A DNA stretch of 64,000 bases from Pseudisothecium myosuroides (lineage: Eukaryota > Streptophyta > Bryopsida > Hypnales > Lembophyllaceae). The notes beneath the pieces were generated by a model that was given only the letters and a program-made list of their open reading frames with translations, had not been told where the DNA came from and ran no database searches. This document shows positions 34,651 through 46,649 of this stretch, one piece after another. The position numbers and the translations under genes are program-made. The DNA lies in contig OX637289.1 in assembly GCA_951799445.1 (NCBI GenBank), positions 30,194,245 to 30,258,244 of the forward strand, in the 5' to 3' direction. Within the stretch, counting starts at the first letter, position 1, and every line of letters begins with the position of its first letter.

Positions 34651-37600
34651 GCTTCATCTTTGCCTTCATTCTTATCCAAAACTCTATAGTGACTTAAATT
34701 TTTTGTGATGATGTACTTGAACAAATTAACCAAAAGATCTTATAGTTGGATTTGTTAAAAAATAAATATAGATGAAGATTTTAGCCTTGCTTTAGGGACA
34801 AGTGTTTGAAGTAGTTTTGGGCTTCTAAATATGAAAAAACTTTAGGAGATAATATCCAACTATCATTTCAACAATTCAACTTGATGCGGTCATGCTTGCC
34901 CACTCTACAATGGAATTGAAGATGTTGGATGCGTTGGAATAAAAGGGCATCTTTAGATTTTCTATAGTCATTATAAAAATCTAAAGAACATTATTTAAAG
35001 GCTTGTGTGATATGTTACAAACCTAATTATGCTAATAGAGATTGCACAAACAAATCCAATTAAACTTTCTACAATTTAGAGTAGCAACAACAATCATGTA
35101 AGGGAAAGGACATTACATAAAATTGGGGCCTTAAGAGGGCCGCCAAACTATGAACTAGTTCTCCAAAAAATGCAAATAAAAATTATTTAATATTTTTTTG
35201 AAAATTTTTGAAAATTTTCATTTGCAATGGATTGTTCGTCCAGCTCTAAAAGCCTTATAGGGGCCCCTTTTTTCTCTAACCGAGGCTTTATGTCTACTAA
35301 GGTAAAAACATCCAAAATCATTCATGTACAGGAGAACAATGAAAACATGAAAAGATCTAGTGAATACATGCATGCAAAGATTAGAAACAATGTTAATTGC
35401 CTCCCGAATGATTCATTCTAAATGATAAAAAAAAATCAAGTATATTTAAATACATACTATTTTGTTTTAGCCCCTTCACAAGGTATCACTCTTAATTAAA
35501 TGACAAATTGCCCCTCTTCAATCATTGCTCTTGTCTCTTTGGGAATTTTCTACTTATGCAATTTTGGTTTATCATAAATTAGTGGGAGTTTATAATATTT
35601 TGAACTTGTTTATATGGTAGTCCAAAGATTCTTTTTGTAATTGCTAGTACAATCAAACATACTTCAAGAAAATATGCATTTATGGTTTGCAAGAATTAAA
35701 CGCTTCAAGAATGTTTGAAGTAACCACATAATATGTTTTAAGTCTCATATAAATATTGTATAAATATGCCCTACATTACAAAGAAGGTTACAAATTTTTT
35801 AAATGCTCCGCAATTCCATTAAAAACTATCTAATTTGTTGTGCATCAAATAAGTTATACATTGCTCTTTCTTTCTGTCAAAACCATATGCCAAAAGTTGA
35901 AATTCTCATCCAATTGAAGATGAAATAAACTATATATTAACTCAAATTCAAATTCCCATTTCTTTCTCAATACTGCTTGGATGAAAGTCATCCTAATTTG
36001 TGGAGCTACTTTATCAAATTATTGTCCTATCTAATGCTTGAATTTGGTGTTACTAGAATACATAGTTTTTCAAAATTACACATGTGGAAGTGCATCAAGT
36101 AGTTGACCAAGCCAAAATTGCATTGACTCTAGTTCAAAACTCAATTTGCAAAAATGACGTCACAGATTTAAAGAACACAAAAATTTCAAAAAATCACCTT
36201 GTCAAGATACACTCATTTCAAATCCTATCAAACAAATTACTAAAAAAATGATAATATTACTAAATGGGCAACAAATCACCAAAACACTTCAAATTTAAAA
36301 AAAATCTTGGATGATATCGCTAGACTATGATGAAAGCAAAATTATAACTATGTAATATGTGATGATGTGATATTTTCTATCCAATATGTGGATGAATAAT
36401 GAAATTTGGAGCACCACTAAAATGTTTAATATCACCATTTTAGCACTTTATAAAAAATGAAAAAAAAAAATGATTGGTGATAGCATTAGTGAATCTAAAT
36501 ATATAGGTGGAATCTAAAACTCAAGATCTATTACTTTTACATGTATATAAACTCCAAAATATTCTTTCAAAAAATAAATTACCATAATTTTTCTCAAATT
36601 GTCAATTCTAGAGAATGCTTTGTATGTGTAGGGGTTAATTGTACCATATGTCAACCTTTAATTTAAATTACAACAAATTGAAGGGAAAAAATTTAACATT
36701 TTTATTTATATAAAATAAATAAAAGATTCATTTCTAATTGATGAAGACAAATCGTAAAATACAAAGAGATGATTTCACAAATATATGACTTACAATTGTG
36801 ATGAACCTTCCAAAGTACATTCATTCACTTTCTATTGAAGGTTTTGGGCAATCAAGACATACCGTAGAAACTTCCAACACTACACACACAAATTCTAATT
36901 CTATTTCTTTGCTTCAGTCCTCCCTAAACTCCAACAAATAGTTATAGAAACAAAAGCTCTCTATTAAAACATAGTACCTATTTTAATCCCTCAAGTGCCT
37001 AAAGAAACAAAAGTAGCTACAAATTTGTCCACACTACAGCATTCAAAAAACCCATTTAGAATGAAGAAACAATAGACTACAATTATGAACAACAATAACA
37101 TGTTATGGAAGGTACAATAATTGGTTAGGAACATCGAAAGTGGATCTCCTAGTTTGAATTCACGCAATGACGAATAGCAAGAAACCAAGTTTGCAAACAA
37201 ATTAATCACATTGAGTTCTCTCCTCCCTTAATTGAGATTTTAATCCCAGCATAGCAACTCCAAACCACGAACTGAAGGCAACAGTTCATGTCTTACTTAT
37301 AAGCAAATCCTTGCTGCGACAAAGATTGAAGGCAAAATATCAATCATAACTTCATTACGAGACGAAGCATTATCTGAAGCAAACAAAAGCAATGAAAATG
37401 GAAACTGATTAATTTGGATGAATTAATCCACTGAGGAAGTCAGCTAGAGACCACGGACCCTTATTACAATCAGCCAGATAAGTTCAGAGGCCTCGCTAGC
37501 ACATGAATCCTATTCATTGAATTATCTGCAGAAACTAAATAAAAGACTATAAGATGAATTATCTGCAGGAGGTAACTAAGGAATTAAAAGTTACAACTGT

Positions 37601-37770
37601 AAGTTAGATGAATTTTTGTATGATGATTCTGATTATTAAGGAAGAGGGTTCTAAAACTGTCCACGTGACTGCGTTCTAAATGCGTCCCCTAGTTGATTGA
37701 CTGTAATTGATCTATGACTGTCATTGATCATTCAATCAAGGAGGGACAGTTTATGCACCCTCTACCTTAC
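34651..37770. other. AT-rich intergenic DNA
   Basis: No gene is supported. 36,280-36,515 is the second copy of the dispersed repeat at 13,916-14,140. The region up to about 37,770 includes the likely 3' UTR of the minus-strand CER1-like gene. Confidence 0.5.
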
Positions 37771-40700
37771 TCAATTGGTGACTGGAGCAAAACCATGTCG
37801 CAGCGCTGCTTCCCACACCACGTCGATACGGCTCACATCTATGGAACCGACTTCATGATGAGTCCAACCCTCCAGGGTGTGGACTAAGCCACCGGCATGG
37901 CAAGCATGAACTGCCCCTTTGTCCATTGTATACTGCAAAAACGTAAACAATATTAGCCCAATTTGAATCCTTCGTGTGAGAAACGTTTGATCACTCAATT
38001 GCAAGTCGTAACATTCTTTAGCTAAGGCCATTGGGCTTCAAATGACAACGAGATTGTAACCTCAGGGGTGATAATTATGTTTGTGATACAGGAATACCAG
38101 AGATATAAAATTAAGAGCCCAACTTTTGAGGGTGGACTAAATATGGTTATATCACTTTCCAACAAACAAAAAATTCACAGATACATATTCCCAATAAAAG
38201 TAGCAATCTTCATAATATTGATTGCTCAATTTGTATAAACTAATTGCATTTTACTATGACCTTCTGGAACCCAACATTTTGGAGTATCGCAACACATTTG
38301 TTACTCTGGCATTGGTTGTCGTAGCACATTCAACACTATGTGTCGGACAATACTTCATGGGGGGATTCCAGACAGTCAGACTGCGGTGCGATGGACGAAC
38401 TTGCAAAGGACAAACTCTCTGACTGCTCACGAGTATTATCACCGGCTTCATCATGCAATCATAAGCAATCGAAGAAAAGAAATGTGTGTTTACGAACACA
38501 TGGAACTGACTATTTTTCATGTAGTCACTGTAAGCATGACTAGAAGGCAATATATTAATTTTGAACATAAAGGGAAATTGAGTAGCTGCTTTGATTGCCA
38601 GGGGGTAAAATAGTACCTCACAGGTCCGAAGGCCTATGACATCCTTGGGCAAAGCCATGCCTGCCAGTTGGCCGTAAGTGCAATCCTTGCGCGCCTCCGG
38701 GATGACTGGTACCACAAACTGGTGGAAGAATGTTCCAGGAGGAGCGAACTGCTGATCTTTGGCCCATGTCCACTTCCCCACTATCCATGTCTGTATGATT
38801 CACAACCATCAATAACCTTATATGACATTCTCAAACCCTCTCAATAGTCATTGACATGCATACAAAAATATTCGTAAAAGGATTGGGATCCAGTCGACAT
38901 GCGTAAAAATTGTGTGCAATGATATACTGCTATTTGCTCACAAGTGTCAATTTGAAAGCTATTGAAGCGATTGATGTGCAGAGCTTTCTTTTCCAATAAA
39001 AATTGAACTCAAGATGTTCGAGAATATGCTTCAAAGGAAGACGATGTTAGAGAGGAATTGGAGCATCTTAGATATCCTAATTCGGTCTTGAATACGGAGA
39101 CGGGCTCCAGCTACCTCAAGTATCAGGAATTCCCTTCAAGAATGTTTATGCTACAGTCACATTACTTCAAGCTCAAAAGGGAATGTATTCTTGTACTGTC
39201 ATCCACTATGCTGTGAATTTAGGTGAGGGATCTTTAACAATGGAAGAGTCTTAAAAACAAGGAGCATTTTAATTCGCGTATATAACAAGAATTTTCTTTT
39301 CTTCTTCACTTAGGTTCACAACAGTTAACCGAATCTAATTTTTTTTTATCATATTATTAATTGAGTAGATCAAGAGAGACATTATGCAAGTTATTCAGAG
39401 AGAATGTACCAGCTGTTTATATTTCAGGGGTAGATTCAGGTTGAAATAGGGTTTAATCAAGGCAACAGTTGACACAGTACCTTGCAGTTCTTGCCGGCTT
39501 GGTACTTCGTGACTTGGACGAGATTGCTCCTGCACTCGCTTGGAGCCTCTCTTTGGATTGCGTCAAAGCGTTCCTTAGAGGCTGTCAACATCTGCAGTTA
39601 TATAACATTGTGCATAAATACAAAGACCCATGTTAAACCAGTCCTGGATTCAACGGTCAGAGTGTCGATTATCTCTAAGGTAATGAAATTCATCAACTCT
39701 CCACAAATTGCCCATGATTCCTATTATAAAACAGTCTGAAAAGTCTGGCAAGGGCAGAGAATGAGTCTGTACCAGAACTCGAATGCCCCGAGAACAAAGA
39801 TACAGAGCAATGGCACGACCCAACTTGGAAGTGGCCCCGTTCATAAACACTTCCGTCACCCCAGCAGGTAAGGTTTTAATGATCACAGCAGCCGTGAGAG
39901 TATTCCCATGCACCACTCGCATCCTCAAGTTGGGGTGCTTCATCACAAATAGCATGCCTCCGCCATTGAGCGCCTCATTCTGCAAAAAAAGAAGCCAAAA
40001 TTGAGTAAAAACATTAGCAGGCCATCACAAGTGTTTAGAGCTACCCAAAGAAAAATGTATAGATTTGATGTCTTTCCAATTAAACCTCAATGTAATCCTG
40101 AGATCCTCACGGTAATCTTATTTGTTAACCTTAGAATGTTACAATTGCGTAACCACAAGTCACAGTTCCAAGTCGGGTAATTTTGGTAATCACTGCCTCA
40201 TAGACAAGCCAGAAGACGATTAAAACTCATGACCCTGCTTATCATTTCAAAGCAATTAGCTCAACCAACAAGTACAAGTCTAGACATTCTTAATTGAGTA
40301 GAACAACTTGGCATCAAGGCTAATAATACTCTTGACAATCTCCTCTCAAGCATCATCTAGTTTATAACTCAATTAGACAAAAGAAACCGATTCCTCGAAA
40401 TGATGGGCTCCAAGAAGCTACGGAAGCTTTTTACCCAAGTCTCATAAAACACTTGAACTCTCTTGGGGTAGAGGAAAGTAAATTTAAAAACAAAAATGAA
40501 AATTGACATATTGCATGAGTTAAGATTATGAGTAAATTGCAGAAGAGCAAGAATTTACACAGAGAAATTGATTCATTACAGGAAAGGCTTTAAGATTCAA
40601 GGTTGAGAACGGACCTTGTTGAGAGCTGCAAGGCTCAAGACCTTCACTCCAGCTGCGTCTGCGTCGAGAATGGCCTTCTCGATGAGATTGTTGATACTCT

Positions 40701-43700
40701 CCAAACCAAACGGCAGGAAAAACTGCACATTCGGAAAGAGACAAAATGCAGAATATAAAGAAAAAGAATCCATTCGACTGGGGAAACCGTTGCCGTTGAA
40801 TAAACACCATTTCCAATGCAAGTGTCATCCAAATAATCATGAGTATTAAGGGTAAAGATCCAGATCTAGGCTCTGTATCATGAAAAGATGCTTCCATACT
40901 ATATATTACTAGCGGTCATAGTAGAAGCGTCGAAAATTCGATTTCTCTTGAACCCATTCTCTTGGCCCTAGAAAATGGAGGACTGCGTGCAAGCCCTAAT
41001 ACATTCTCTAACCAAATTTCATAATCTCAACTCTCTTGATGACTTGGATTTCAATGAGTTTGTTCAAAACATGCGACAAAGCCATGCCCCCAATTTCAAC
41101 GAAAAATTTCATGAACTCCATTGGAAACTTTCTCAACTGCAGATGCATACTCGTGATTCAAGGCTAACCTGACGGAGATCCTAATACTTCAAACTTCAAC
41201 AATTCATGACTACGTCTTGTAAACTCCAAATAAGCCAAATTTTCATGCTCTGTAATCCTTTCAAATATTGGAAAGAACCATTCAACAAAGGTCCATTCTA
41301 AATATTAGAGGCCACGTACAATGGATTCCCTACCTTCGTTAAGGGCGCAAGAAAGGGATTGAACTGAGTTCCTACCCTGAAGCTACTACTTCAAACCTCA
41401 ACAATTAACAACAAATTCATATGATATCTATATATGACATATTTCAGTGCATTGTGGTCCTCACAAAAATGAAGACAAGAATCACAGAAAAAGAGACCAA
41501 TTCGAAACAATAGAAACCACAACGAGTTCCCGACCCTAGTCGAAGATGCAAGACAGAAATCCTACCTGGAAACTATTCCTACAAACCTCAAAAAATCACA
41601 ACTAATTCATTCGATATCCAAATATGGCCTACTTTAGTACATTGTAAGCCTCTGAAAAATGGAGGCAAGAGCCACTGAAAGATCCATTCTAACCGATAGA
41701 AACCACAAAGGGTTCTCTGCCCTAGTCGAAGGTGCAAGAACGGAATGCAAAACAGAGTACCTACCTAAAAACTACTACTTCAAAATATAATAACTAATTC
41801 AAATGATATCCAAATTAGACAAACTGAAGTGCATTGTAATCCTCTCCAAAATGGAGGGAAGAACGACTAATTGAAGATGCAACCAAGGAATGCAAGATAG
41901 ATTTCCAACCAGGAAACCACTCCTTCAAAAAATCATCACCAATTCACATGAAATCCAAATCAGACATACTTTAGTGCATTGTCAACCTCTCAAAAACGGG
42001 GACAAGATCCAAAAAGAAGCTGAATTAACGGAAACCACAACGGGATTTCGTACCATAGATAGGATTACAGGAAAGGCAATGTGCTGAAATCCTTACGTGG
42101 AAACCATGGCGAGGAATCACCCATGACTGGCACCTGAGCTTCTTAAGTCTGTACGTATCCGACACGAAGCACTTCCCCCACGTCCAGAGCCACGGCAATA
42201 CCATCAGCGTGGGCCCCCACATCCACCAGATGAACCAGTGGCACACATACGGCTTGGCCGCCAAAGTGCGCACACAGAAGGAGACGTGCAGAGACTGCAG
42301 CACGTCGATGCAGTGCACCAGAAACACGAAGTCCGGGACCTTCTCCACGCGCCCTGAAAAAACAAACGGAAAAGCAACACACAATGCATCCCTTCATCAG
42401 AATTCACAGCAGCAGCAAATGGTACAGCAACCATGAATGAATTCCAAGGGCAACATTTCAAGCACCAGTCCAAAACCACATTCCCTAATAGAGAAATGAA
42501 AAACAGTATTGAACAAAACAGTATATCTTTAACAAGCACAGAAAACATGTTCTGTAACTGCGGGTGGAAGTGCTTCATGCAATCTAAAGGTATAAGAAAA
42601 GCCTAGTACGCTATGGTTACTGCACCTAAACCCTGTTCCAATACTTCAACCCTAATTAGTCGGCATGTGGTGCAAATACTTTCTGTCGGTTCTACATGCA
42701 CTTTCAAGGGTAACATTCAAGCACCAGTTCGAAAACCATATTCTCTAATAACCCTGTTCGACACCACAACCCTAATTAGCCGCCGCTCTTACTTTCTGTC
42801 AATTCTACACACACTTTGAGGTCTTTACAAATCGACTATCACATTGCGTGCAATTGCGCCATATTCAATGATAGTGTAAGAAGTTTTGTCCCCGAAAATT
42901 CAAGGGCAACATTCAAGCACGGTCAGTTGAAAAACCAAGTTCACTAACCCTGTTCGACACCGCGACCCTAACTAGCCGGCATGAACCGCTAATTAGCTTC
43001 TGTCGATTCTACATGCACTTTGAGGTATTTACAGATGGACGATTAAACTGTTGACAATTAACTGAACCATAGTCAGTGGTAGTGTTGACCAGTTCTGTGG
43101 GCAGTTAATTTTGGATTTCGGTGGAGAGAAGGTTTGAGTGGAGTACCTCTTCTGAGCTCTCGATAGACGAGCTCCGTCTTTGGGTCCACCGTGCCGCCCA
43201 GGTAATCGAACAATGGCATGAACAGACAGAAGTTGGAATTCTGCTCGGAATGGTGAAGGGAATGGTACCTGCAGTAGACCGAAATTCTGACCTTATTGCT
43301 CAGGTATGCCAGCTTTCAATGGAAGTGGCTCACAAATGAAAGAAACTGAGGTTTATAAATGAGAAGTGTTAGTAGTACTGACGATGGAGTGTAGAGCAGA
43401 TACTTGGCTCCCGGAAGGTCCCGGAGCCAAGCAGGCACAAACTCAAAGTTGCAGTGGCCCCAGCACTTGAAGAAGTCGAAGGTGAGGAAGTAAATGTACA
43501 CCATGCTCTTGGAGGCTCCCCCGAGGACAGTGGCTCCCATCAATGGTACCAACAGCAACGCCGACTGCAGCATTTGCTCTAGCATTGTTGTCACTGATCC
43601 TACAACAATAAAAAAAAAGCAAGTGGAAGCAAGGTGTTAGAACAACAAATGAACTTAGTTACAATATTACTGTAGATCGCAACATACGACAAACTCACGT

Positions 43701-46454
43701 GTTATATATGTCAGTATCATTAATGTTGTAATTTCAATGATTTCCAACAACATGGTTCTGACGAAATTCCAGTATTATGGTGCTAGTATCATGTCACCAT
43801 TGATTTCGATCATTACATAATGTACCTAGGTTGGGGGTTAGTTTCATCTCTCTAAGGATACATTTGGTTACCTTTCCTCACGCTACCTTCTTAAATGATC
43901 ATTTCAATTACAGGAGAGGCCACTTCTGGACATGCATTTCTTGATTGGAGTTGACATCATATGAATTTCATGGTGGAATGAAACCGTGGGCGAATTCGAA
44001 GTGCGTACCAGTTGCAGGCTCAGGGACGATGGAGAGATGGTGCACAAAATGGTAATTGCGAAACAGGGCCTTCGTGTGGAAAGCCCGGTGCATCCAGTAG
44101 TAGAGAAACTCCACAACGCTGGCATGGAGGAAGAAGACGTAAAGCAGGCCCTTGAAGTTCCATCCGGGCAAATTGCTGAACCCCGGAAACCACGTGTGTG
44201 CGACGGAGATGAACAGCAACTGCAACATGATGTGATTGTCTCTGGAATTAAATCACAGTGCTCCCAATATTAGATCTACGTTACAGGAAATGCAGAAGTC
44301 CAGTCTATCCAGAAATGGATGTAGCTCCGCATGCAAGTCTCTCTCTGTATAAGTCTCTCTCCAGTCACCGTTTATTCTATTTAGTGCATGAGCTGTTTAT
44401 AATAATTATATATGAATTACAATCATTTTGAACACCATGTATTAAAACATTGCTTGTCAACAATCAAAGCTCATGCGCGATGGAATGACTTATCGCTCAC
44501 CAGCTTCCCTTCCAGTGGTTGTCCCAAGGTTCAACTGAGATACAAAACAACCGTTCATTTTACAAAGACACTGTACTTTGGTGATGCATTCTATCATGGA
44601 TGATATTAAAGAGAATATATGTCCTGCTTGTCAAGTTTGCCATGTGGATTCCAGGTGTCGAATAGATCTTTGACCGGCGACCTACATTTGTGAAGGTATT
44701 TTCCTTTTCGTGATCATTCTCAATCATGAATTATATCAACATTCAGAGCAGGCTAACTAAGTAGGCATTGGTTGGAAATAAAAAGTTCATTTTACAGCGA
44801 CACTCTAATGTGGTTGCACATATCATCTCGAATGAAAATAAAGAGAAAGGATGATTAATTTGCTTGTCAAGTTTTTATCTAGCTTCCAGTAGTTGTACAG
44901 ATCTTTCATTTGTTAAGTACATTTTACAACAGTTCGAATGGTTGTCCCAAGGTTAAACTAAGCCACAAAAAACCGTTCATTTTACAGCCCTATACTCTAA
45001 TTTCGGGGGCTCATTACACCATGAGTGAAACTAAAAATAATGAATGATTTGCTTGCCAAGTTTGTGATGTAGCTACCTTCCGGCCAGTTGATGTATAGAT
45101 CTTTCATTTGATACGTATTTCATTGTACAACACCTTCAATGGTTGTTCCAAGGTGAAACTAAGTAACAAGAAAACGTTCATTTTACATCATAAACGAATG
45201 GTTTACTCATCAAGGTTGCCATTGATCTATCTTCCAGTTATTGTATGGATCCTCCATTTTCTATGCACATTTCACAACGTCGTTTCTTGGATGATTCTCA
45301 TGATTCTCTTAACATTCAGAGCTAGCTGGCCAGCTAAAGCATTGTCTGCATTGCTGTTGTATATATAATTCGGGTATCAGGGTACACAAGACAGGGTGGG
45401 CTAGCTAGCTGTTGCACTACTTTGGCGGTGGAAACTCTGTCAACTTACGAATGAAACTCCCGGTCGACTTGCTCATAGCCAGTGTCACTCTCGCGGACCA
45501 CGTGTTTTTTCGTGAGACAGTGCAACCGCGACACTGTGCCCCACAGCTGCTGCACAAGGTAGCGTCCCAACAGCAGCCAAAACATATGCAGACACCAGTC
45601 ATCCGTTTCCACACCGAGTCCCAGCTTCAACGTCTTCAGGAGACGCCACACGAACGGCGCGTACACCACATACTGCAAACAGTCACCAAATTCTTCCATC
45701 GTTACAATAAGATACCAACCCCCCCCCCGGCAATAAATCCATCTAGATCTAGTATAAACTGAAGGTAGCTATGGCCATGTGTGTGGCCAACAGACTCTTC
45801 ATTCATACTGGCCTTTAGATGGATCAGAGCTTCTCAAGCTGGCTGCTTCGAAGTACGTGCCACAAAAAGGCCGGTACAATGTCTATTGGACGCGGCATTG
45901 GGCACTGCACACAACAAAGTGCACCAGCTAGCCCAAGAGGGTAAACTTTATGCACTGCACTTCCCCGTCTTCCCCGTGTTTCTGTGTTTTTGCTTTGGAT
46001 CGACTTCACAACAACCTCTACAATAGCCGTATGGTAGCTAGCTAGGGACATGCACCTACAGTACTCAGGAACCGAAAAGGCTATACATTCAGCTAGCTGG
46101 TGTACCTATAGTGGAAGAAGTCGTTACGTTCAAGAACGAAAACTGTGACTCCCTTTCGTACAGAACTGTTGCATACGCTGTCGAAAGAACCCATTCTTGC
46201 ATGGGATGCAACTGACCCAGTTCCCATTCTCCCAGCAAGCTATAACTAAGAACAGAAACGAAGTTCAACTTCAAAGTGTTACATTGTGGGCTTACATTGA
46301 GGACTTACATTGTGGGCTTACATTGTGAACTAACAGGGAGCTACGTTTTGAACGCTACGACTTCTACTTCAATGTATAACATGCATACCTTCAAGTGGTG
46401 AAGTCGTTCCCAGGGCCATTCCGCTAAGTAGCTCCTGGCCTCCGTGGCCACCAT
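37771..46454 (-). CDS. CER1-like very-long-chain alkane-forming enzyme
   Basis: Eleven exons in coding order: 46454-46389, 45672-45449, 44241-44009, 43599-43383, 43268-43147, 42353-42097, 40722-40615, 39979-39773, 39591-39481, 38790-38617, 37932-37771. They give 626 aa (Arabidopsis CER1 is 625). The start [18 protein letters not shown] aligns with the CER1 N-terminus. An in-frame upstream ATG at 46,580 would add 42 residues encoded partly by a GATC microsatellite and is disfavoured. The membrane-bound hydroxylase core keeps its His clusters HRAFH (148-152), HFVHH (161-165) and YHSLHH (248-253), as in CER1. A C-terminal WAX2 domain ends with [23 protein letters not shown]1 acts with CER3 in the ER to convert very-long-chain acyl-CoA to cuticular alkanes. 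Intact histidines favour CER1 over CER3 identity. Introns 2, 5 and 6 contain tandem repeats. Confidence 0.95.
41175..42055. repeat. tandem repeat in CER1-like intron 6, about five units
   Basis: Units of about 150-215 bp share (C)TAATTCA..(T/C)GATATCCAAAT, CTTTAGT(G/A)CATTGT, CCTCT..AAAATGGAGG(C/G)AAGA, and GAAACCACAA(C/A)G plus TAGTCGAAG(A/G)TGCAAGA. The GATATCC-type landmark recurs near 41,420, 41,610, 41,798 and 41,950; a fifth, more diverged unit starts the array. Confined to the intron. Confidence 0.8.
42435..43090. repeat. tandem repeat in CER1-like intron 5, about three units
   Basis: The motifs CAAGGG(C/T)AACATT(C)AAGCAC, ACCCTGTTCGACACC, CCCTAA(T/C)TAGCCG and CTACA(T/C)(G/A)CACTTTGAGG recur with a period of about 110-200 bp. 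Unrelated in sequence to the arrays in introns 2 and 6. Confidence 0.75.
44420..45290. repeat. tandem repeat in CER1-like intron 2, about four units
   Basis: The block GGTTGTCCCAAGGTT..AACT(A/G)AG..ACAA and GTTCATTTTACA recurs near 44,515, 44,790 (partial), 44,945 and 45,140. It is followed each time by TTGCTTG(T/C)CAAGTTT and a TAGATCTTT(G/C) block. Period about 200 bp. Confidence 0.8.
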
Positions 46455-46521
46455 AGCTCCCAGCAGCAGCAACAAACATACAGCACCCAACTCCACCAGT
46501 CTCCAGTCAATATGTGTCGGC

Positions 46522-46543
46522 CGATCGATCGATCGATCGATCA
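46522..46543. repeat. (GATC)n microsatellite in the CER1-like leader
   Basis: About five GATC units lie in the likely 5' UTR. A second shorter run is at 46,729-46,751, just upstream of the TATA box. GTAC and GCTAG iterations occur nearby as well. Confidence 0.85.
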
Positions 46544-46637
46544 ACACTCCCTGGCTCTTCCCACGGACGGACCCAACCACGCGTACGTACGCCTTTCACA
46601 GTTTCACAGTTTCACAGTTTCCTTCCACCAGTCCTAC

Positions 46638-46648
46638 TATATATATAA
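46638..46648 (-). promoter_or_regulatory. TATA box of the CER1-like gene
   Basis: TTATATATATA on the minus strand, about 185 bp upstream of the chosen start codon. A transcription start about 30 bp downstream would give a leader near 150 bp. The leader contains three TTTCACAG iterations and the GATC microsatellite. Confidence 0.5.
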
Positions 46649-46649
46649 C

